This document shows positions 27,410 to 37,109 of a stretch of DNA of 64,000 nt, piece by piece; positions within the stretch are counted from its first letter, which is position 1, and each line of letters begins with the position of its first letter. The stretch is from an uncultured Paracoccaceae bacterium. GTDB lineage: Bacteria; Pseudomonadota; Alphaproteobacteria; Rhodobacterales; Rhodobacteraceae. Location: the NCBI GenBank assembly GCA_947500055.1, contig CANMQO010000002.1, positions 496,001 to 560,000 on the forward strand, written 5' to 3'. The position numbers and the translations under genes were made by a program. The notes beneath the pieces are model-generated. The model had not been told where the DNA came from, did not search any database, and saw only the letters and a list, made by a program, of their open reading frames with translations.

Positions 27410-30118
27410 TCAGGCAAGTCGCCCGTGGCAATGCTTGAACTTCTTGCCGGATCCGCAGGGGCAACTATCGTTTCGCCCTGGATTACCCCAGGTTTCGGGG
27501 TTGTTTTCGTCAAACCCGTCTTTCGGGGTGCCGGTGCTTTCCAGATCAGGCGCGCCTGTCAGGGCAGGGGCTGCTGCCTTGGCTGCCCGCTCCTGTTGTT
27601 CGCGCATCTGCGCGATCAGGGCGGATTGTTCCTCCGCCGACATCGGTCGGATTTGACCAAGCTTTTGCGACACGTCCACCCGCAGACCGTCGAGAAGCCG
27701 CTCAAACAATTGGAACCCTTCGGTCTTGTATTCGTTCAGCGGATCACGTTGCGCGTAGCCGCGGAACCCAACCACCGACCGCAGGTGTTCCAGCGTCAGC
27801 AGATGTTCGCGCCATTTGCCATCAATGGTTTGCAGCAAAAGTTGCTTTTCGATATTGCGCATCGTCTCGGGGCCAAAGGCCTCGGTCTTTTCGGCCATGA
27901 ATTTGTCGGACGCTTCTTCCAGCCTTTCGCGCATGGTTTCATCGTCGACGCCTTCTTCCTCGGCCCATTCCATGACCGGCGCATCAACGCCGATATCGCG
28001 AATAATCGCAGCATAGAGGCCTTCGGTATCCCATTGATCCGCATATGTTTTTGCGGGCATGTAATCTGCAACCAGATCGTCAATGACCTGGTGGCGCATG
28101 TCCTGCACGATTTCGGAAAGATCCTTGGCTTCCATGATTTCGCGGCGCTGCGAAAAGATCACTTTCCGCTGGTCATTCATCACGTCATCGAATTTCAACA
28201 GTTGCTTACGGATATCAAAGTTGCGCCCTTCGACCTTGGCTTGCGCGCGTTCCAGCGACTTGTTCACCCATGGGTGTTCGATCGCTTCGCCTTCTTTCAT
28301 GCCCAGCCCGGACAGCACCTTGTCCAACCGTTCGGACCCGAAAATGCGCATCAGGTCGTCTTCGAGCGACAGGAAGAAGGATGATCGGCCCGGGTCACCC
28401 TGCCGGCCGGACCGCCCGCGCAACTGGTTATCGATCCGGCGGCTTTCATGCCGTTCAGTAGCCAGAACGAACAGACCACCGGCGGTTTTCACCTTTTCCT
28501 TTTCATCGGCAACTTCAGCTTCGATCCGGCTGCGCAGTGCTTCTGGATCGGCCTCCGGGTCTTCGGCCATCGCCTGCAGCACCCGCATTTCGACGTTACC
28601 GCCAAGCTGAATATCGGTGCCGCGACCGGCCATATTGGTCGCGATGGTCACCGCACCCAGTTTGCCTGCATCAGCGATAATCTGCGCCTCTTGTTCATGC
28701 AGGCGCGCGTTCAGGACGTTGAAGGTGATCCCTTCGGCGGTTAGCAAATTCGCCAGATGCTCGGATTTTTCAATTGATGTGGTGCCCACAAGGATAGGTT
28801 GTCCTTTTTCATGGGCTTTCTTGATCTCGGAAACGACACCTTCGAATTTTTCGCGGGCTGTGCGGTAGACCTGATCGTTTTCATCAACACGGGCAATCGG
28901 CCGGTTGGTCGGGATTTCCACCACGCCAAGACCATAGATTTGCTGGAATTCTTCCGCTTCCGTCAGGGCGGTGCCGGTCATGCCGGACAGTTTGTCGTAA
29001 AGCCGGAAATAGTTCTGGAATGTGACCGAGGCGAGGGTGACGTTTTCAGGCTTGATCGAGACGTTTTCCTTGGCCTCGATCGCCTGATGCAGCCCGTCGG
29101 ACAGGCGCCGCCCCACCATCATCCGCCCGGTAAATTCGTCGATCAGCACGACCTCATCATCGCGCACGATGTAATCCTTGTCCTTGGTGAACAGCTTGTG
29201 CGCCCGCAACGCCTGATTGACGTGGTGAACCAGCGTCGCGCTTTCGGGATCATAGAGAGTTTGCCCCTCGGGCAGCAGGCCCGCACCGACAAGCCGCTCT
29301 TCCAGCCAGTCATTGCCTTCGTCGGTAAAGGTTGCCTGTCGTGTTTTTTCGTCCAGCGTGAAATGCGACTCGTCAATTTCCGGCGTGATTTCGTCGATCT
29401 TGGCGTACATTTCGCTGCGGTCCTGGGCCGGGCCGGAGATAATCAGCGGAGTCCGTGCTTCGTCGATCAGGATGCTGTCGACCTCATCCACAATGGCGAA
29501 GTTATGGTGGCGCTGGTACATCTGATCCAGTTCGGATTTCATGTTGTCGCGCAGGTAGTCGAAACCCAGCTCGTTGTTGGTGGCATAGGTCACATCGCAG
29601 GCGTAAGCCGCCTTTTTTTCGTCATCGGGTTGTTGGGGGACGACAACACCGGTCGTCAGGCCCAGCGCGCCGTAAACCTTGCTCATCCATTCCGCGTCAC
29701 GACGGGCCAGATAGTCGTTCACTGTGACGATATGCACACCCTTGCCGGTCAGCGCGTTCAGATAGGCCGGGAAAGTGGCAACGAGGGTTTTCCCCTCACC
29801 CGTCTTCATTTCAGAGATATTGCCCTGATGCAGGAAGATGCCACCAATCAGCTGCGTGTCAAAGGCGCGCAAGCCAAGGGCGCGTTTCGCCGCCTCGCGG
29901 CAATTGGCGAACGCCTCTGGCAGCAGATCATCCAGGTTTTCACCTTTCATCGCCCGTTGTGCCAGGCTTTCAGTTTTTTCCTTGATGCCTTCGTCGGTCA
30001 ACGCTTCGTATTCAGGTTCCAGCGCGTTGATCTTTTCGACAAGGGGGCGCACCGATTTGACCTTGCGGTCATTAGGGGTGCCAAACACCTTTTTCGCGAT
30101 CGTTCCGATACCCAGCAT
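27410..30118 (-). CDS. secA: Preprotein translocase subunit SecA
   Basis: The ATPase motor that pushes unfolded preproteins through SecYEG. The 902-residue protein has Walker A in [17 protein letters not shown], the DEAD-like [17 protein letters not shown], the second nucleotide fold [13 protein letters not shown] with [18 protein letters not shown], and a C-terminal zinc-binding SecB-contact tail [17 protein letters not shown]. The ATG at 30118 follows GGAG; twelve further in-frame codons upstream to 30154 are not needed. The gene is divergent from the parvulin gene. Confidence 0.99.
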   Translation of the reverse strand: MLGIGTIAKKVFGTPNDRKVKSVRPLVEKINALEPEYEALTDEGIKEKTESLAQRAMKGENLDDLLPEAFANCREAAKRALGLRAFDTQLIGGIFLHQGNISEMKTGEGKTLVATFPAYLNALTGKGVHIVTVNDYLARRDAEWMSKVYGALGLTTGVVVPQQPDDEKKAAYACDVTYATNNELGFDYLRDNMKSELDQMYQRHHNFAIVDEVDSILIDEARTPLIISGPAQDRSEMYAKIDEITPEIDESHFTLDEKTRQATFTDEGNDWLEERLVGAGLLPEGQTLYDPESATLVHHVNQALRAHKLFTKDKDYIVRDDEVVLIDEFTGRMMVGRRLSDGLHQAIEAKENVSIKPENVTLASVTFQNYFRLYDKLSGMTGTALTEAEEFQQIYGLGVVEIPTNRPIARVDENDQVYRTAREKFEGVVSEIKKAHEKGQPILVGTTSIEKSEHLANLLTAEGITFNVLNARLHEQEAQIIADAGKLGAVTIATNMAGRGTDIQLGGNVEMRVLQAMAEDPEADPEALRSRIEAEVADEKEKVKTAGGLFVLATERHESRRIDNQLRGRSGRQGDPGRSSFFLSLEDDLMRIFGSERLDKVLSGLGMKEGEAIEHPWVNKSLERAQAKVEGRNFDIRKQLLKFDDVMNDQRKVIFSQRREIMEAKDLSEIVQDMRHQVIDDLVADYMPAKTYADQWDTEGLYAAIIRDIGVDAPVMEWAEEEGVDDETMRERLEEASDKFMAEKTEAFGPETMRNIEKQLLLQTIDGKWREHLLTLEHLRSVVGFRGYAQRDPLNEYKTEGFQLFERLLDGLRVDVSQKLGQIRPMSAEEQSALIAQMREQQERAAKAAAPALTGAPDLESTGTPKDGFDENNPETWGNPGRNDSCPCGSGKKFKHCHGRLA

Positions 30119-30237
30119 ATTCACTCCGGCGGCGCAGTCGCGCCTGTCTGACATCTATTTGAGAGGAGGTCGCTTGTAGGCCCGTCGCGGGCCACATACA
30201 AAGGGCCAAGACCAGCCCCCTCTGAGGCATTCAAGGG

Positions 30238-30265
30238 ATGTAAGGGGCCGGATATGCAGTGTCAA
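30238..30265 (-). promoter_or_regulatory. Candidate sigma-70 promoter of secA
   Basis: On the minus strand, a consensus TTGACA (30265-30260) is followed after 16 nt by TTACAT (30243-30238). It lies about 120 nt upstream of the secA start codon in the 184-nt divergent gap shared with the parvulin gene. The -35 box is perfect but the -10 box matches only half of the consensus. Confidence 0.35.
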
Positions 30266-30302
30266 CGCCGCGCACCCATGCGGGCTATCAAGGGATCGTT
30301 TA

Positions 30303-31154
30303 ATGCTGAAACATGTTGCAGTTTTGGGGTCAGCCGCGCTGGCCTTTTGTGTATCGACCGCGGCTTTTGCCCAAGAGGAGGTCACCGCCGATACGGTTGT
30401 CGCCAAAGTCGGTGATACCGAGATTACCGTGGGCCATATCATCATCGCTCGCGGACAGTTGCCGCAGCAATATGCCCAGTTCCCGAATGAAGTTCTGTTT
30501 GACGGGCTGGTTGATCAGTTGATCCAGCAACAGCTTTTGGCCGATGATCTTGAAACTGTGCCGCAGGGGATTGATGTCACCCTGCAGAACGAGCGCCGTT
30601 CAATGATGGCGAATGAGGTTATCAAAGCGATTTCCAGTGCGGCCGTGACCGAAGAAGATGTGCAAGCGGCATATGATGCGCGATTTGCCGATATTGAGGA
30701 CGTGATCGAATTCAATGCGTCGCACCTGCTGGTCGAAACCGAGGAAGAGGCGCAGGCCGCCAAGCAACGGATTGACGATGGTGCGGCATTTGCCGATGTG
30801 GCCCGGGATGTTTCAACCGGCCCAACCGGCCCAAACGGCGGCAACCTTGGTTGGTTCGGCCCCGGCGCGATGGTTCCGGCGTTTGAAACGGCAATCACAG
30901 CGCTGGAACCGGGTCAGGTTTCTGACCCGTTTGAGACCCAGTTCGGCTGGCATGTGGCCACCCTGAACGAACAGCGCGTTCAGGAAAAACCCACCTTGGA
31001 AGACATGCGCCGTCAGTTGGTCAGCGAATTGCAGGAGGCCGCAGTGACCTCCCGGTTGGAAGAGCTTGCGGCCGATGCAACGGTTGTTAAGCCTGCGGCG
31101 GGTGATTTTGATCCCAATATCATCGACCAGGTCGAACTGTTGGAACTGGAATAG
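30303..31154 (+). CDS. Periplasmic parvulin-type peptidyl-prolyl isomerase
   Basis: A 283-residue foldase for outer-membrane or periplasmic proteins. It has a signal peptide (KHVAVLGSAALAFCVSTAAFA), a SurA/PrsA-like N-terminal helical region (VVAKVGDTEITVGHII), and a PpiC domain (about 135-235: FNASHLLVETEEEAQAAKQR, GPNGGNLGWFGPGAMVPAFE, PFETQFGWHV). Being divergent from secA, it may act on newly exported proteins, but that is context only. It is followed five nt later by argJ. Confidence 0.93.
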   Translation: MLKHVAVLGSAALAFCVSTAAFAQEEVTADTVVAKVGDTEITVGHIIIARGQLPQQYAQFPNEVLFDGLVDQLIQQQLLADDLETVPQGIDVTLQNERRSMMANEVIKAISSAAVTEEDVQAAYDARFADIEDVIEFNASHLLVETEEEAQAAKQRIDDGAAFADVARDVSTGPTGPNGGNLGWFGPGAMVPAFETAITALEPGQVSDPFETQFGWHVATLNEQRVQEKPTLEDMRRQLVSELQEAAVTSRLEELAADATVVKPAAGDFDPNIIDQVELLELE

Positions 31155-31159
31155 GACCA

Positions 31160-32374
31160 ATGGCCGTTTCACCATTGGCACCATCACAGATCGTCGCATT
31201 GCCGGTGATCGATGGCGTGACTTTTGCAACCGCCGCCGCTGGCGTTCGCTATGCGGGCCGTACCGATGTGATGCTGGCTGTTTTGGCCCCGGGCAGTGCG
31301 ATTGCGGGTGTCTTCACCCGCTCTGCCACCCGGTCCGCCAATGTGTTGGATTGTCAGGCCAAGCTGGGCGGTGATCCCGCCGGGGGGGCGGCGATTATTG
31401 TGAATTCGGGCAATTCCAATGCCTTCACCGGACGGCAGGGCGATGGCAGTGTTGCTGCCATTTGCCAGGCCGTTGCCAGCGTGCTGAATATCGAACAGGC
31501 CCGCGTTTTCACTGCATCAACCGGCGTCATCGGAGAGCCGCTGCCCCATGATCGTATCGTGGCCAAGGTGGATGAACTTGCTGCAAATCAATCCGCGAGT
31601 GGATTGAACGCCGCAGCACAAGCGATCATGACGACCGACACATTCCCCAAAGGCGCCTGTGTGACTGTCGAAATCGGGGGCAAGCCCGTCAAAATCGCCG
31701 GGATTGCAAAGGGGTCGGGGATGATCGCCCCGGATATGGCGACGATGCTGGTCTATATCTTTACCGATGCGCTGATCGGTCAGGAGGCGTTGCAGGACCT
31801 CGTGTCGGGCCTGAATGAAAAGACGTTCAACTGCATAACAGTCGATAGCGACACATCGACATCCGATACGCTGCTGATGGGTGCCACAGGCGCATCGGGC
31901 GTTGATGTCACGGGAAACGCGGATTTTTCCGATGCCCTGCACCGCGTTATGCTGGATCTTGCCCATCAGGTCGTTCGCGACGGCGAAGGGGCCACGAAGT
32001 TTGTTACCGTCAACGTAACTTCTGCCAGAGATGATGATGACGCGCGCAAGGTGGCGTTGGCCATCGCAAATTCGCCCTTGGTCAAGACAGCCATCGCGGG
32101 TGAAGACCCGAACTGGGGCCGTGTGGTTATGGCCGTTGGTAAATCCGGCGCTGTGGCGGATCGTGACAAGCTTTGTATCCGGTTTGGCGATATTCTGGTC
32201 GCCGAAAACGGTTGGGTTGCAGCCAGCTATACCGAGGAGGCGGGCGCAACCTATATGAAACAGCCTGAGCTTGCGATCACGGTGGATATGGGCTTGGCCA
32301 CTGGCACCAGCACTGTCTGGACCTGCGATCTGACCCACGGATATATCCAGATCAACGCTGACTATCGTTCATGA
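31160..32374 (+). CDS. argJ: Bifunctional ornithine acetyltransferase / N-acetylglutamate synthase
   Basis: Transfers the acetyl group from N-acetylornithine to glutamate, recycling it in arginine biosynthesis. The 404-residue precursor contains the self-cleavage site in GMIAPDMATMLVYIF, where Thr195 becomes the N-terminal nucleophile of the beta chain. The oxyanion-hole region STGVIGEPL is present. The start is ATG at 31160. It overlaps mutT by four nt (ATGA), so the two are translated in tandem. Confidence 0.96.
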   Translation: MAVSPLAPSQIVALPVIDGVTFATAAAGVRYAGRTDVMLAVLAPGSAIAGVFTRSATRSANVLDCQAKLGGDPAGGAAIIVNSGNSNAFTGRQGDGSVAAICQAVASVLNIEQARVFTASTGVIGEPLPHDRIVAKVDELAANQSASGLNAAAQAIMTTDTFPKGACVTVEIGGKPVKIAGIAKGSGMIAPDMATMLVYIFTDALIGQEALQDLVSGLNEKTFNCITVDSDTSTSDTLLMGATGASGVDVTGNADFSDALHRVMLDLAHQVVRDGEGATKFVTVNVTSARDDDDARKVALAIANSPLVKTAIAGEDPNWGRVVMAVGKSGAVADRDKLCIRFGDILVAENGWVAASYTEEAGATYMKQPELAITVDMGLATGTSTVWTCDLTHGYIQINADYRS

Positions 32375-32769
32375 AGGTGGTTCTGGTTTCCGCCGTGGCC
32401 TTGATCGATCCTGACGGGCGTGTCCTGCTGGCGCAACGCCCGGAGGGTAAATCCATGGCGGGGCTGTGGGAGTTTCCAGGCGGCAAGATAGAAACCGGCG
32501 AAACGCCAGAGGCGGCACTGATCCGCGAGTTACAAGAGGAACTGGGCATTGATACATGGGCATCCTGCCTTGCCCCGCTGACCTTTGCCAGCCATGCATA
32601 TGATGATTTTCATTTGCTGATGCCGTTATTTGCCTGCCGTAAATGGGAGGGTATTCCCCAGTCACGCGAAGGGCAGGCACTAAAATGGGTCAAGCCCAAC
32701 GCCTTGCGTGACTATCCCATGCCCGCCGCCGATATCCCGCTGATCCCGATTCTGCGCGATTGGTTGTGA
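32371..32769 (+). CDS. mutT: MutT-type (deoxy)nucleoside triphosphate pyrophosphohydrolase
   Basis: Removes oxidised nucleotides such as 8-oxo-dGTP from the pool. The 132-residue protein has a complete Nudix box at 38-60 (GGKIETGETPEAAL, then RELQEELGI), preceded by LAQRPEGKSMAGLWEFPGG, typical of MutT. It overlaps argJ by four nt. It converges with the ynjD-like gene 34 nt away, with no clear terminator between. Confidence 0.93.
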   Translation: MKVVLVSAVALIDPDGRVLLAQRPEGKSMAGLWEFPGGKIETGETPEAALIRELQEELGIDTWASCLAPLTFASHAYDDFHLLMPLFACRKWEGIPQSREGQALKWVKPNALRDYPMPAADIPLIPILRDWL

Positions 32770-32803
32770 CTTTCGTTTGAACCTGTTGGGCAGTTTGAAA
32801 CGT

Positions 32804-33442
32804 TCAGTTTTCGCCAAGCGTCATGATCGCCCCGCCAGCGGCCCGCGCATCGTCCGGGTCGTGGGTCACCATCAAAACAGGTAGTGATCGTGCCCTTGCC
32901 CGGTCGAATACCATATCGCGCACCTGCGCCCGCAGGGCCGCATCAAGCCGGGAAAACGGTTCATCCAGCAGCAGCGCGCAGGGTTCTGACAACAGCATGC
33001 GCATCAGGGCCACCCGCGCCTTCTGCCCGCCAGACAGGGTTGCGGGGTCGCGATGGGCGAACCCGGCCAGCCCGACCTCCTCCAGTGCTTCATCGGTTTT
33101 GGCCAGCCGGGCCGCAGCCGACCCGCCGGACTGCAGCCCAAAGGCCAGATTTGCCCCAACCGACAGATGTGGAAACAGCAGATCGTCCTGAAACAGAATG
33201 CCAACGCGTCGCTTATGCGGCGCGGCATTTGTGATGTCTTGCCCATCCAACCAGACGCTACCCGACGCATTGAAATCCGGTGCCAACGTGCCGGTGATGA
33301 AGGCCAACAAGGTTGACTTGCCCACCCCGGACGGACCCATCACGGTCAAGACCTCTCCCGGTTTGATGTCGTGATCAACCGATAGCAATGGCGTGCCATC
33401 CTTACTGATCGTCACGTCGCGCAGGGCCAATCCCTTATCCAT
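32804..33442 (-). CDS. ynjD: ABC importer ATP-binding protein, YnjD-like
   Basis: A 212-residue ABC ATPase with Walker A GPSGVGKS at 36-43, the signature TLSGGQKARVAL, Walker B ALLLDEPFSRLDAALR and the switch histidine in MVTHDPDDARAAGG. By sequence alone it could be called ThiQ, but its partners (one double-length permease, YnjB-type binding protein and YnjF) are those of the E. coli ynj cluster. The ATG at 33442 overlaps the permease stop by eight nt; the longer frame from 33508 is mostly inside the permease gene. The substrate is unknown. Confidence 0.85.
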   Translation of the reverse strand: MDKGLALRDVTISKDGTPLLSVDHDIKPGEVLTVMGPSGVGKSTLLAFITGTLAPDFNASGSVWLDGQDITNAAPHKRRVGILFQDDLLFPHLSVGANLAFGLQSGGSAAARLAKTDEALEEVGLAGFAHRDPATLSGGQKARVALMRMLLSEPCALLLDEPFSRLDAALRAQVRDMVFDRARARSLPVLMVTHDPDDARAAGGAIMTLGEN

Positions 33443-35204
33443 GTCGTAGCCCCTTTCTGTTGCGCCAGACCATTGCAGGTACCAGCAATGCCATTGCAAA
33501 GGGCACAAGCGCGGCCCCGGTCTGCATCAATCCATAAACGCCGATCGCCCGCCGGTCGCCACCTGATGCCAGCGCCACGGCCTCGGTTGTCAGGGTCGCC
33601 ACCCGTCCACCGCCGATCAGCAGGGTTGGCAGATATTGCCCGACTGAGACAGCCAACCCCACCGCAAGTGCGGTCAGCACGGGCCGCAACAACATCGGCA
33701 AGCGTACGCGCCACAGCACCCCGTTCGGGCTGGCCCGCAATGCGGTAGCGATTGTGCCCATCCGCGTATCCCAGGCCCGAAACGGGTCAGCCAGGGATAA
33801 AAACACATAAGGCAGCACAAAGACCAGATGCGCCAGCATCACCGGCCCCCGCCCCACATCGGCCCCGACCCCCAACATCAGCGTTTGCAGACCCGGCAGA
33901 AAGGCAGTCTGCGGGATCAGAAGCGGCAGGTATAGCAGCCAGATGCCCCGCTGACTGATATGCAGGCCGTAGCGATATTCAGCCTCAAGACAGCCGATGG
34001 TCAGGATCAAGGCGGCAAGGGCCACGACGCTGGCGATCAAGGCGGTTTCGCCCAATGCCTCCAATGTGCCGGGGCCGTGGCGCATCCAGTTGCGCCATGT
34101 CAACTGATCCGGCAACGCATCGGGAAAGCCCCAATAACCAGCAAAGGACCAGATCGTCAGAACGACAACTCCCAGCAACACCGCCAATGCACATGCAGTC
34201 CCCAACCCAAGGGCGACTTGCGCCGTGACCGCATCAAACCGCCCCCGGCGCCCCGCCATGATCCAACGTCTGCCGATGATGCCAGCCACGATTTCGCCCA
34301 ATCGCCACAGCGCCAGCGCGCCGATGACCAAGAGCAGTTGCAGCAATGCCCCCGCAGCCCCTTCCAGCCGCATGGCCAGATCGGGGTCAGACATCCATTT
34401 GACGATCTGTACCGACAGCGATGGCGGTGTGTTCGGTCCAAGGATGACGGCGACATCGACCACGGACATGGAATAGGCAAGCACGACATAAATCGGTGGG
34501 CGGATCTGGGCGTAGACCCTCGGAAACACCGTCTTGAGCCAACCGGTCAATCGCCCGTATCCCAAGGCCTGCGAGATCGCGACACTGCGTTGGGCATCTG
34601 TCTGCCCAAGGGCCGCCAGTGTGATGAGGAGGAGGAACGGGACCTCTTTGATGATCAGCCCCGCCGTCATGGTCAGGCCCCAACTGTCCTGGACGATGAG
34701 TAGATCAGGTGGACGGTCCCAACCCGTTAGCCCCGGTGAAACGAGACGCGACAACCAGCCTGACGGCGCAATCAGGAAGGCAAGGCCAAAGGCCGCCGCT
34801 GCATGGGGGACAGACAAAAGCGGGGATAAAAGCCGCTCCAACAGGCGAAACGGCCTTGTGCCGGACCAGCCTGCGGTGACGAGCATCACAATCAGCAGGG
34901 AGACCCCCGTGGCGATCAACCCGGTCATTACGGACAGCATCATCGCGCGGGGCAATCCCGCCCAGTCGAACAGGTCGCGGAACGGATCCAGCGATGGGCC
35001 GGTGATGCCTGCGGCCGGCAGATGCCCGAATGCGGGCAGGAACGTGCCCCATAACCCCGCAACAACAGGGCCAAGCATCACCAGTAATGTCAGGATCGGC
35101 AGTGCCGGTGGAAAGCGACGGCGTCCCGGGCTTGACCCGGGACCTCTTGGCTGACGTTGAGGTCCCGGATCAGGTCCGGGACGCGCATGCGCCTGATCTG
35201 ACAC
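33435..35204 (-). CDS. ynjC: Double-length ABC importer permease, YnjC-like, with a repeat-encoded N-terminus
   Basis: A 589-residue inner-membrane protein with about twelve helices arranged as two fused binding-protein-dependent permease halves (EAA-like loops AISQALGYGRLTGWLKTVFP and ATALRASPNGVLWRVRLPM). The GTG at 35204 starts four nt after the ynjB stop and has no strong ribosome site, so translation is probably coupled. Residues about 8-28 (ARPGPDPGPQRQPRGPG and on) are translated from a palindromic repeat at 35123-35182 and are very Pro/Gly/Arg-rich, unlike any permease leader. The first true helix starts at about residue 34. The transported compound is unknown. Confidence 0.88.
   Translation of the reverse strand: MSDQAHARPGPDPGPQRQPRGPGSSPGRRRFPPALPILTLLVMLGPVVAGLWGTFLPAFGHLPAAGITGPSLDPFRDLFDWAGLPRAMMLSVMTGLIATGVSLLIVMLVTAGWSGTRPFRLLERLLSPLLSVPHAAAAFGLAFLIAPSGWLSRLVSPGLTGWDRPPDLLIVQDSWGLTMTAGLIIKEVPFLLLITLAALGQTDAQRSVAISQALGYGRLTGWLKTVFPRVYAQIRPPIYVVLAYSMSVVDVAVILGPNTPPSLSVQIVKWMSDPDLAMRLEGAAGALLQLLLVIGALALWRLGEIVAGIIGRRWIMAGRRGRFDAVTAQVALGLGTACALAVLLGVVVLTIWSFAGYWGFPDALPDQLTWRNWMRHGPGTLEALGETALIASVVALAALILTIGCLEAEYRYGLHISQRGIWLLYLPLLIPQTAFLPGLQTLMLGVGADVGRGPVMLAHLVFVLPYVFLSLADPFRAWDTRMGTIATALRASPNGVLWRVRLPMLLRPVLTALAVGLAVSVGQYLPTLLIGGGRVATLTTEAVALASGGDRRAIGVYGLMQTGAALVPFAMALLVPAMVWRNRKGLRHG
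35123..35182. repeat. GC-rich double-palindrome repeat, copy 1, inside the ynjC reading frame
   Basis: Two 21-bp hairpins, GTCCCGGG-CTTGA-CCCGGGAC (35123-35143) and GTCCCGGA-TCAGG-TCCGGGAC (35162-35182), flank an 18-nt spacer. Both arms are perfect. The whole unit lies in frame within the 5' end of the YnjC-type permease gene. Related units occur at 40439-40502 and 44055-44075. Confidence 0.9.
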
Positions 35205-35208
35205 CAGG

Positions 35209-36411
35209 TTACTGTGCGACGCCGTAGCGGGTCATCCAGTCATCAGCGATCCGGGTCATCCAGCTGGGATGCGGTTCGGCCTGCACGGTGCCAAGTTCGG
35301 CCGGTGACAGGGTTGCAACGCCCAAATCCAGACCTTCAAACACGGCACGGTCCGCATCCGACAAAGCATCCATGTTCAGCACCGTACCATAGCCCAGAAT
35401 TTCGGGGTCCTGCGCGCGCGCCTGCGCCTCGGGTGACATCAGGAAATTGGCCACGATCATCGCACCGGCCTTGGACCCGGAATTGTAGGGGATCGCCACA
35501 AAGGACGCGTTGCCGATGGTGCCTTTGTCCAGCACGAATGTCCGCACCGTTGGAGGCAATTCACTATTTGCAATCGCTGTCGAGGCAGCACCGGGGCTGA
35601 ATGAGATCGACAAATCAATCTCTCCATCCGCGATGAGCGGGAACATGGCCGTGCCGGTGGCCGGATATGCCTTGCCCTCACGCCACAGATTTGGTGTCAG
35701 CGCATCCAGATAGGCCCAAAGCGGTTCTGTGACTGCATCATAGGTCTCGTCTGTTGCTGCCAGTTCCAGCACGGATGGATCGGGTAGAATATCGACCAGC
35801 ACCTGTTTCAGGAATGTCGTGCCCAGAAAATCCGGCGGCTGCGGATAGCTGAACCGGCCCGGATTGGCCTGCGCCCATTCCAGCAGCGCCTGCATTGACC
35901 CCAGACGGTCCGGCATATCAGCGGTATCATGGACAAAGACGACCTGCGCCATGGCCCAAGGGCTTTCATAACCTTCGGTTGGCACGGTGAAATCGGTCTG
36001 GACGGTTTTGCCTTCCGCATCCACAAATGCCCAGTTTGGCAGCGCCTCGGCGTAAGGGCCGAACAGCAAATCAGCCTCTTTCATCGCGGCAAAATTGGCC
36101 CCGTTGATCCAGATCATGTCGATGGCGCCATCATCATTCTCGCCCGCCTGCTTTTCGGACAGAACACGGGTCACCGCATCAGCAGTATCGGTCAGCTTCA
36201 CATGTTCCAGTGTGACGCCGTAATCCTCGGCCACGCGGTCACCGACCCATGCAATGAAGTCATTGGTCGTGGTCGACCCACCCCACGCGTTCCAATAAAC
36301 GGTCTGGCCTTCGGCCTCTGCCTTGACGGTGTCCCAATTGGCGGGATCAGGGTCGGCCAATGCAGGCAGCGGGGCAAGCAGGGCGGCCAGAACGGCGAGG
36401 TGTTTCATCAT
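35209..36411 (-). CDS. ynjB: ABC importer substrate-binding protein, YnjB-like
   Basis: A 400-residue periplasmic binding protein with a signal peptide (MKHLAVLAALLAPLPALA). The mature start ANWDTVKAEAEGQTVYWNAWGGSTTTNDF and the region IDMIWINGANFAAMKEADLLFG match the YnjB family as I recall it. ATG at 36411 follows AAGGA with five-nt spacing. The gene is nine nt after the CDP-alcohol transferase gene and four nt before the permease. The ligand is unknown in E. coli too, as far as I know. Confidence 0.85.
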   Translation of the reverse strand: MMKHLAVLAALLAPLPALADPDPANWDTVKAEAEGQTVYWNAWGGSTTTNDFIAWVGDRVAEDYGVTLEHVKLTDTADAVTRVLSEKQAGENDDGAIDMIWINGANFAAMKEADLLFGPYAEALPNWAFVDAEGKTVQTDFTVPTEGYESPWAMAQVVFVHDTADMPDRLGSMQALLEWAQANPGRFSYPQPPDFLGTTFLKQVLVDILPDPSVLELAATDETYDAVTEPLWAYLDALTPNLWREGKAYPATGTAMFPLIADGEIDLSISFSPGAASTAIANSELPPTVRTFVLDKGTIGNASFVAIPYNSGSKAGAMIVANFLMSPEAQARAQDPEILGYGTVLNMDALSDADRAVFEGLDLGVATLSPAELGTVQAEPHPSWMTRIADDWMTRYGVAQ

Positions 36412-36420
36412 ATTGATCCT

Positions 36421-37029
36421 TTAGTCGGTGTAGATTTTTCGGGCAGCGTAGATGCGTAAGGTTGCCGTGGCAAAGCAAAGTCCGCCAAAGATCCATGACA
36501 TCACCGCGAAATGGTGTGGTAACAGGCAAAGGAGGACAAAGAATATGATCGTTTCTGTCCCTTCCAGAATACCGTTGGAATAATAAAGCGATTTCTGGCC
36601 CTGCGCGTCGGTCTTGTGCCCGTGCTTTTCGGCCAGAATGGCGTAGCCCAGAAAGCTGGTCCCGTTGAAATAGAAGGCGGTCAGCAGAAACGCCCCTGCC
36701 GCACCGTTGGTCACCGGGTCGGCCAGCACAAACCCCAGCGGGATCGCCCCGTAGAACAGAAAGTCAGCCGCGATATCCAGATACCCCCCGAAATCGGTCT
36801 TGCGCGTGGCGCGGGCCACCGCCCCATCCAGCCCGTCGGCCAACCTGCTGGCCAAAAGCGGGATCAGTGCAAGTCCGGGCGTACCCAATGCGATCATCAC
36901 GGCAGCCAGCAAACCCAGCGTCAGCCCAAAAAGCGTAACCCCATCAGCGGTCACCCCACGCGCGGCGAGCCCCTGTCCCATTTGGTTCAGTGGCGGATCG
37001 ATGATCTGGCGTGCAAATCGGTCAAGCAT
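36421..37029 (-). CDS. ynjF: CDP-alcohol phosphatidyltransferase family protein, YnjF-like
   Basis: A 202-residue integral membrane enzyme expected to join a CDP-linked alcohol to a second alcohol with release of CMP. The full CDP-OH-P motif is present (ADGLDGAVAR, then GGYLDIAADF), so the catalytic aspartates are intact. About five to six helices follow. It lies directly upstream of the ynjB-like gene on the same strand, the same association as in E. coli ynjBCDEF; the rhodanese-type YnjE is missing here. Lipid substrates cannot be predicted, and pgsA or pssA roles are less likely given this context. Confidence 0.85.
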   Translation of the reverse strand: MLDRFARQIIDPPLNQMGQGLAARGVTADGVTLFGLTLGLLAAVMIALGTPGLALIPLLASRLADGLDGAVARATRKTDFGGYLDIAADFLFYGAIPLGFVLADPVTNGAAGAFLLTAFYFNGTSFLGYAILAEKHGHKTDAQGQKSLYYSNGILEGTETIIFFVLLCLLPHHFAVMSWIFGGLCFATATLRIYAARKIYTD

Positions 37030-37109
37030 TGGGTCACTTTTTTACTGCGCTGCGATCTTGTGGCCGATGTGTCGCATCGGTGCAACGTTCCTGACGGGAA
37101 AGTGAGGCA

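Noticed and set aside
27410..30151. Long open frames opposite secA, including one of 450 codons
   Set aside because: Antisense frames caused by GC-rich codon bias; no ribosome site, no recognisable domain, and secA is certain.
32804..33442. Naming the ATPase thiQ and the cluster a thiamine importer
   Set aside because: The double-length permease, YnjB-type binding protein and YnjF-type neighbour fit the ynj cluster better than thiBPQ.
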